Positions 50,401 to 59,400 of a stretch of DNA of 64,000 nt are shown here, one piece after another. The notes below the pieces were generated by a model. It worked only from the letters and a program-made list of their open reading frames with translations. It had not been told where the DNA came from and ran no database searches. The stretch spans positions 34,408,501 through 34,472,500 of the forward strand of contig NC_134368.1 in assembly GCF_035582795.1 (NCBI RefSeq), read 5' to 3'. The translations under genes were made by a program, and so were the position numbers. The stretch is from Mycteria americana (lineage: Eukaryota; Chordata; Aves; Ciconiiformes; Ciconiidae). Each line of letters opens with the position of its first letter. The first letter of the stretch is position 1.

Positions 50401-53400
50401 TGAAGATTTTTATAGGTGAGTCTCAACTTTATTAATTCCTTGTAAAAAAAATGCTTGCATGGTTGTTCTAATTAATGTGTATTACATTATTATACACATA
50501 GTTTATGCAGACATGTATATGTTTATGTTCCCTTTGTCTGTGTTGTATATACAAAGAGCAAAATATAACAGTAAGTGGACCAACAGTAAAAAGTCCTGTA
50601 CTAATGCTGCTGCATTTGCAAATTTTGTTAGCACTTGTGTGCGTAGTTGGTTTGGGGTGGAGAGGTTATACCCCAACCCTATCCTTACTGGTATGTTAGG
50701 AATTTTTTTCTTGGTTTTGAATTTGGTTTTTTTTCCCCTGTTTGTCAGTGATTTAAAAAAAATTCGGTGTGCATCTCTGCTTTAGGGACATATTTAAATG
50801 TAAAGATTTTTCTGAAGATATCGTGTAGGCAACTTATAACAAGCTTCTTCTGGGAAAAAGTGAAAGCACAGTGGAAGCTATTGGCTTAATTATTACACCA
50901 GTTAAAATAGAATTTAAAAATATAGGGAGAGTGCCATAAAAACAGAGCCATAAAACTGTATGTTTCTGTGTGATTGAAAGAGATACAGTGGTTATTGTTT
51001 CCTCAGTAAATACTCCCAATACCTGTTGTCTTTATAGTTATCACTTAACTGTGTATTCTAATCAATCAGACGTTTGCAAAATATTTTGCCTTAAAATTAT
51101 GTATGTCATGAAAAGTATTCAGTATTTCACATAATATAAAAACTGTGTCATCAAGTGAAATCATGATGTGAGTTCAAAACAAGAATCAGAAAAGAAGTTA
51201 CTTTTTCAAAAGGCATCTACTTAAAATGTCTTATCTATTGCTGTAAGATGTTGTGAATGCTAAAGAGGTCAAAACCTAGTAGACATATTCATGAAAGAGG
51301 GATCCATCAAGTTTTATTCAGCACTACTTTACCAGTTCAAAAAATCATTAAACTATGGATTGGTGAGGGAAATACTATTGTATGTTTACCTTGCACTTAT
51401 ACTTTTGCCTAGACATCTTCTTGATTTGAGGTCCTCATAGTTCTTAGAAGTCAAGTTATATATTAGGAAGGAGTGTTGCAGCAACATCTACATGATGGGA
51501 ACTCTTGGGAATCTGTAACAGGGAAGTGTTACAGTTTGTGGCTGACAATCAGATGAACATGAGCTCCCAGTGCAATACTGGGACCAGAGAGCTAATTTCA
51601 TCCTTGGTTGTATAACTAGGACATCAAGCAGAATCACGGAAGTTATCTTTCCTTTTTATATATAGCTGGTTTTATACTTTATCCAGTTTTGGTGTCCAGA
51701 ATATAAAAAATATATTGTTAAGTTGGGAGGAGTTTATAGAAATATCATAAGAATAGTGAAGTATTAAAAAAAAAAGTTTAGATTGAAAGGCTGCAAGAGC
51801 TCATCATACTTAGCTTGTTAAAAAGAGAAAGGTAAGGTTTACTCACAATCTGTAAGTAACTATATGGGAAATAAATTTTGGGAATTCATTTAGTACCACG
51901 ATGGAATTTTCAGTCTAGCATATAAAAATAAAGATCAGTGACCCACTGAAGAAGAACATTAAGCAAACACAAATTAGAAGTAAACTAGAAATGTGAGTAT
52001 TAAGTCATTTTAGTCCTTTCTAAAACACTTCATCTTTGAGTTAGGATCGTTGTGTTGACTAGAAAATACGTCAGCATAGATAAGGAATTTACCAAATTTA
52101 CCATCAATGGTACGAGAAGGGAACTAATTTGTATAGTGCTATTGGCTTTATATTCTACGAGTCTTTTTAAGGACATGAATAGTAGAAATAGAAAGTATTA
52201 TGATTTCTTCATATTTATGTTCGTGCTTTAGATTTATGGATAACCTACAAACTGAGGTTCTAGAGATAGAATTCCTTTCCTACTCCAATGGGATGAACAC
52301 CATCAGTGAGGAAGACTTTGCCCATATTCTTTTGAGGTATACAAATGTGGAAAATACATCAAGCTACCTGGAAAACATGCGCTGCAGGATTCCTGAAGAA
52401 AAGGTAAGTGTTTAGCTAGGACAGCAGTGGGCCACAGTATCCAGTCCCAGCGTCATCAAGATGAAAACATAGCCTAGTTGGGCTGAATGAGATTCTGTCA
52501 CTGAATTAATTAGCGCCAAGATTTTATTCTGATCATAAGCTGTGTGTCATGTTTTTCATATTACTTGCTGACTAAAAAGTATAAGAGTAAATAGCATAGA
52601 ATTATGTTCCATAGGATTTAGCTGGTAATATTTTTGAAGTTTAGATAACAAAGCTTTATATTACATGAAAATTCAGTTTAAACAGCAAAAACCATAAGAC
52701 GAACAATTTTCTAGCAATGAGGCATTAAAACCCCTTTTTTTTTCTTACTTCTCTTTTGCACTGCCACTGGAATAGCACCTCTTCAGAAATATCATTGACA
52801 CCCTTTATCTAGTTGTTTTAATAATAGATCACTTGTATATAATTATTGATGGGTATGTGGTTCTTATTAATGGCTGAAGAGATAGAAAAGATAATAAAAA
52901 CAGTAAGTCATGAGGTAGATAGTCCTTAATTTGTTTAACAACAAATGTGTTGTCAGAAGTGTATCTGAGAGAAATGTAGTGGCAACTATGCATCAATGGT
53001 AATCGATAGGGTAACGTTAAAAATAGCCCCTCAAATAAAGGATGTTTTGGATATACTCCTTCTGTTTGTGTTTACAGGAGATCAGATTAATCTGTCCTAG
53101 AAATCTAACTCTTTCAATAGCTATATATTTTGATGTCATTGACAGCAGAGCTTGTGAAGAAAAGTAATAAATCAGTTTGGACAGGTTTTTTTGTTGTTTT
53201 TATTTGAGAAATTACATTCTAATTTCAGTCTACAGAGTAAGTAAGATCAGTCAGCTGACCTGATAGAAACACACTCCAAAAATCAACAGTTTTCTGTTCA
53301 AATATCTGGATTATCTGATTCTTCCTGTGGTTGTACAGCAATTAGGTCCACGGAGAGTTAAATATAGCTGGGGGAAAGGGAAAGCAGGACTATCTCTTCT

Positions 53401-56400
53401 GCACCAGATTAGGCGTAAGATGAAGTGGTAAGATTGGAATCAGAGTTCCTGCTCACTGACCCTTTCTGTGTTCCCAGTCTAGCCGCTGAGGCACTCAGTT
53501 CTAACTACTCTAAAAAGTCTGCACAGCTCTCAATATTCAAAGCCAAGACAGTGCAACAGAAATAGTATAAAGTTCTTTTTGCATGGTTCACAGATGTTTT
53601 TTGTTTAGGGTGAAATCGAGATTTCCATATATATGGAAATCTGAAAAAAAAAAATCACTTTGGGGCTTGTATAACAACAATGATATAAGTATCACTTGGG
53701 TAACTGAAAAATAATGACAGTTGTAGGTATAGAGAAATACTTCTTTGAATGGCAAAGGCAAAGTTGATTAAGTAAATATAAATACAGACACTTTCTTTTA
53801 AACACAAGGAAGTATTCTTTGAAGTTCGTCTCTAAGTATTCCAATGCCACTCTTCTGATAGCAAATCTTCCACAGTAGTTTCCTCTTCTGATCTCTGATG
53901 GGATCATCAGCTAAGGAAAAATTCCACATAGAAAGCTGTGTCACTCATACAGGTTTGCTTATGCTGTGTTCTGGGAATATCCTGGCACTTGACCAGTGCC
54001 ATATATCCGTATGTCGTATGGTATACCTCCATTACGTAAAACAAGACATTGCCGTTTTCCATAGCTCCGAATCACTGGCTTGGTAAATGTGCTGTCAGTA
54101 CAGTGGAAAAAGTAAATCTCTGTGACATCTCTTGTGCTGGCCACAGGCTTTTGAGAATGGGACTTCGCCTCTTATTGCCACGGAGGCATTGTTCCTGTGT
54201 TTGCACTTTTTTACACTTATAATAACATTATTATAAAAATTATGAAATGTAGTCTCTATTTTATTACAGTGATATGCTGCAATACTAATACAAACCAGAG
54301 GATTCCATTTAGAAGAAAAATGAGTCTAGCCTGTAAAGTAATAGGCAGCAACTCTCACAGTCAGCAATGTTAATCTTCCATGGCACTGTATGTAGAAGCC
54401 TCTAAAGCAACATGATGATCATTTGGCGTTCCGTAGTCATATTAAAATGTTCAGCTGGCATGCTGCCTGCTCACAGGATGTTTTCCTCCTTTTACTAACT
54501 AGATGCCAAGCAGTGATTCATTTAAGCTGGCATCTTGAATTACTACAAATATGAGCTCCTAAAGAAAGTCTATGCATTTTTAACAGCATTGGTGCATTAA
54601 TATAACAGTTTTCTTTGCTGTAATAAAATATAATCTGTCCAAATAAATAAAAAAGTTAGTTTCCTTTTACACAGAAAATAAATAGTTTCTAGTAGGAAAC
54701 TTCTGGGATATCTACACGTAGATAACTTCCTATGTCAAAATGCAAAACATATGACAAATATAAAATGTTGTTATAGTTACCAGTTGAACAAAATATGGTC
54801 CTAGGAAAGGAGAGAGACAGTAGAATGCTGTATGCCCAACTCTTTTTGAGTGTCATTTTGCCTGCCCTTCTGCCTCTTTTGTGTCCTTTGCTGTTTTTCC
54901 TTGAGAGGAAATAAACATGTATGATTGCAGATGATTTTGGCAGAAATTGTAGAACTCTTAAATGAAGCCAGATATTTTTCTCATTCCTAAAAAGTTGTGG
55001 AGTACGTACACTTTAGCCATGGACTGCAGGTGTGGCTCCTTTATCTCCCTGCTTCATCTCCAGTGTCAACTCATGGGAGCAGTTTTCATCACTACTGGAA
55101 ACACAGAAGCTGCAAAAAGGATTGTTTGTAGACCAGTGGTTCTCAGCCTTACCTATGCAAGGGCTTCTTTCCATCTAGACAGATCATCTCCTCTTTAGTT
55201 ACATGGAAAGAGCCAGGATTTTTGCAGTAGCCTGACCTCTTGCAGTATCTCCCACATTCAGAATCTTTACAGACAAATTGGTGCAAATTAAGGATTTTTA
55301 AAAATCATTGTGAACCTAAAAATATCAGCTCAAGACTTTGGCCATTTTCTATTATTGCTATTTTGCCATAGTACCTGAGGGTCCTAGTTGGAGACTGAAG
55401 TTTCACCGATCTAGATATTTCACAAATATGTGACAAAATTATTCCAGTCCCAGAGAGTTTTCAGTCTAAACAGAGTGCAAGAAACTGAACTTGGACATAA
55501 ACTATTAGATGCCAAATGCAACAAAACAAGGAGACTATTGGTAAATTAAACTTTTAAGATAAAAATTTAAAGGAGAGTAAGGAGGTGGTTCTGCTTGTGT
55601 CTATGAGAGTTTCCTCCCAATTGCAAAGGATGAAACAGAGAACAAACATGCTTAGTGGGAGAAGCAATTCATGATGGAGATGGGTCAAGCTCTCCAATCA
55701 AACAGTTTATAAATCTTACCTAGAGCTTAGGTAGGATCACTTAAGCAGTGGCTTACATCTCAAGTGGGTGGAGGCCTATTAAAGTCTTTTATTTTAACAA
55801 CATTGTGTTGCTCTCCGCATTTACCACAGTACTTGCTGTCTCATATGCGTTTACACCCAACCTCTGCCATTTTCTCCTCTGACACAAACCTACTTCAGTA
55901 CGTTTTCTGTGTTCCACCATACCATAATGACTATGTGTATCTCTGAGGAAAGACGTAGGTCAAGATTTTAGTTTGAACAGAAAGGCTGATGTGTCTTTCT
56001 ATTGTCTTCAAGTGTATTCTCAGAGAGAAGTAGTTAAATAGGATAAAAGGATAAAAGCAGACAGAAGAATAGGCAGGAATGATAGTTAAAGGAGGCCAGG
56101 GAGATCAAGGTTTGATGAAGAATGTCATCCCACGTTCAGAATGGCTGACAGACCGTGGAGAATGAGATAGAGGCAATGGTCCTGGCTTAATTCAAAGTCT
56201 GTTTAAGGTCTCTTTCAAAATTGATTGAGAAATAGTTTATCGGGTCTTTGGATTTGTAGCTAAGATGAGAGAAAAGCAGAACAAATATCATAAGGAAAGA
56301 AGAAAAAATAAGCTTTTTTCACAACAGCACTTTCAGAGAAACTTTCACAAGAAATATTCTGAAGTCTGATCAAAATGCAAAAGATTTTTTAAAAAGCTGG

Positions 56401-59400
56401 ACAAACCCTGCAATACTTGATACTTGGAGTATCAGCTGAAGAGACCTAGGTGTCTAAATCTGGAAATGTAAAAATGTCACCTTAAAGTACAGAGCTTAAG
56501 TTAGATCATAACATGTATTTATGAATTCCTTCAATGTATTTTATGTGAGCACACACACTCACATATACATAATAGTGGTTTGCAGGTTTTCCGTAGTAAA
56601 CATATTCCAGTATTCATACAAACCTAGACTCTTATTCTCAATATTAACTGCTCTATTGTGATAATCCTGGAATTCTTAAAGATTGCCTTAAGCAATAGAA
56701 CAATATTTTTGACTGCTTTTTGCATGAGAATTGCTATCCATTGCAGTGGCAAAGAGGACAGACATCTTGCATTCTTCAGGAGTCTCCAATTCTTTACTGT
56801 ATTGACTTTCAGTACAAATCTCTATTTTTTTTTAATGGGTGTAGTATCTGTTCTTAAATGAAGTAGACATATGTAACTGCAAGGTTTATTTATTCAGTTG
56901 TCATCATTACTAATAATTCTTATGGTGCATCTTGTTCTTTTATTTTTTAGGGTATAACATTTGATGAGTTTAGATCATTTTTCCAATTCTTGAACAACCT
57001 AGAAGACTTTACAATTGCAATGCAAATGTATAATTTTGCAAGTCGTTCCATAGGTCAAGGTAAGTATTTATATTTTTATAAAAATCTGTTGATAAAGATA
57101 CAGAACTGTTGACAAAAATACAAAAATTTTTTGTAATTTCTAGTTTGTAGTTTTAATGTCTCAGGTAAAAGGCTAAAAAGGCTAGGACTCCAGCCTTGAG
57201 AGGAGAAGGCTTGGTCATATTATAAGAGATGATAAAGCTTTACAAAGTCCTATAAGTGGTGAATAAGCTGAATGCAGAATAGTTAGTCACCAAATCCTAC
57301 AATACAAGAGTTAAGAGGCACTTGATGACACCAATAAGAGATCAGTTTAAAGCAAACAAAACCATTTCTTCACACAGTGGGCATCTGGAATCTGGCCTTC
57401 TATGAAGGTTGTAGAAGGAAAACAGTGTCAGAAGGTCCGAAGAGGGATTAGACAGGTTTTTGAACAAATCAGTAAGTGGGTGCTGAAAGAACTAGGCGGT
57501 ATGTACTGACTAAAATCCTTAATACAACAGTTGAGATGCTTGAGGAGTGCAAGGTGAAGAATATGTGAAGTGGGCAGACTTGTGTGTTCTCCTCAAGTAG
57601 CATCTTCATGGGTCTGACACAGTAACACCAGCATAGTCCTACCTCATGTGGCCTTACTAAAGGATTACACTGTTTTCTCTGTCCTCTATTTCTTAGGTTC
57701 TTTTTTATGTCAATTAAATAGATGCCATAACATAGGTTTAATTATAATATGATTTTCTAATTTTGTTATTACATATAGCATAGTATATGGACTGTTATAT
57801 TTTGTGTAAAATAATTGATACCAATTAAGCAGTATCATTTTATATCAGTTGAGAACTACTTGGTTTAGAACTGTGAAATTCAATTCTAATTCATGTTTTC
57901 TTATTTTTGAGTGTTTAAATGTGAAAACTCAAGTATTTCATAATAAGTTGTCCACAAAGTAGGATTAAATTCATGTATGTTATTTTTTCTTCTGATGTTC
58001 TCTTTATGCAGATGAATTCAAACGTGCTGTGTATGTAGCCACAGGTGTGAAACTTTCACCACATTTGGTGAACACAGTGTTCAAGATTTTTGATGTGGAC
58101 AGAGATGACCAGTTGAGTTATAAAGAATTTATCGGCATTATGAAAGACAGACTCAATCGAGGGTTTAGGGTAAGGATTCTAATTTTTATAGTTATCTTAG
58201 TTGACTTTACTACTTACCAGTACTTACTTTAGTACCTGTAGCACCAGTAGGTTGCAAACCAACAGTGCATATGTTTAAAGACATATGTTTTATAGAAATC
58301 CTGAAGCAGTCAAGATAAATTCCTTCTTAAATTCTTTATTTTTTTATTAGAAAGCAATACATAGAGGACATAATGTACCTTTATAGTACACAAACCAAAC
58401 TGGAGATGAGAAATCCTCTGCATACTGTCATTTCTTCTGTATTGTGTGATTGATAGATTGGCATTGAGAGTTTTAACAAGGGTAGCAATTATGTCTGGGT
58501 TGTTTGCAGGGAAAAGAGAGTTTGTCTCTCTCAAACTTGGGCAGTTTAGTTAAAGGTCAACCATTGGCTCTTCTAAAACATTATTTAAAATACCAAGTGT
58601 TGATAATGACTGTTGGAAAGAGTTGCAGTAGAAGATAGTTTTAATTTTCAAATAAAGAATTAGTGAAGTGGTGCTGAACAATGCTATATGCTAGTTCAAA
58701 GTTGCTTTTGATAATTTAACCCTTTATATAATATATTAAATTACAAGAAGCTTGAGGGCAGGAAATTACTTGCAGAAAATTTTCATAGGGAAGAAGCTTG
58801 TAAATCATGTTTTGCCTTTTAGGTGAATGTATAGGCCTTGCTGCCCTCTTCAGGTTCTGTGTAGTACAGGGGAATTTTATAGTAGCAGAAAAATTTTTAA
58901 TTAGAGTATGATCAATAAAAGTCACATTTTTTTATTCATATGACAGATGTTAACATTTTTAACTAAATGTAAAATGGTGTTCTTACTGACAACCTAATCC
59001 CTTAGACATAAATCTTAAACTGTATTATGGTTCCTAAAGTCACATTTCAGTATGTTATTTCTGTAATGTAATTTTAGTCATTTTTAGTTAGCTTCCTAAA
59101 CATAATGTTAGAACTTTCTGTGAAGTGGTGTTGAGTCTAATAGTGTATTTGTTATTTTTGTAATATTATGATCAAACGTAAAATGTGGATAACAACCACT
59201 GCATTTGTAACAAACTTATTTCCTTGTTGGTCGTCAATTCCTTTTATTATGGTGTGGGAATGATGATTGTTTCATAACCGTTTCAAGATGTTCAGCTACA
59301 TGTTTTAATTGTTTACTAATTGTAAGTGTGCAGTGTATGTTAATTTAACCAGAAAACAGTCTGCTTACTAAGTAATTTTTGTAAATGTATTACATGTTTC

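Larger units (their letters stand above)
52404..56950 (+). other. MICU3: MICU3 intron 11
   Basis: 4,547 nt. It contains the perfect palindrome at 53619-53642 and a possible hAT terminal repeat at 55134-55150. No gene seen. Confidence 0.85.
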
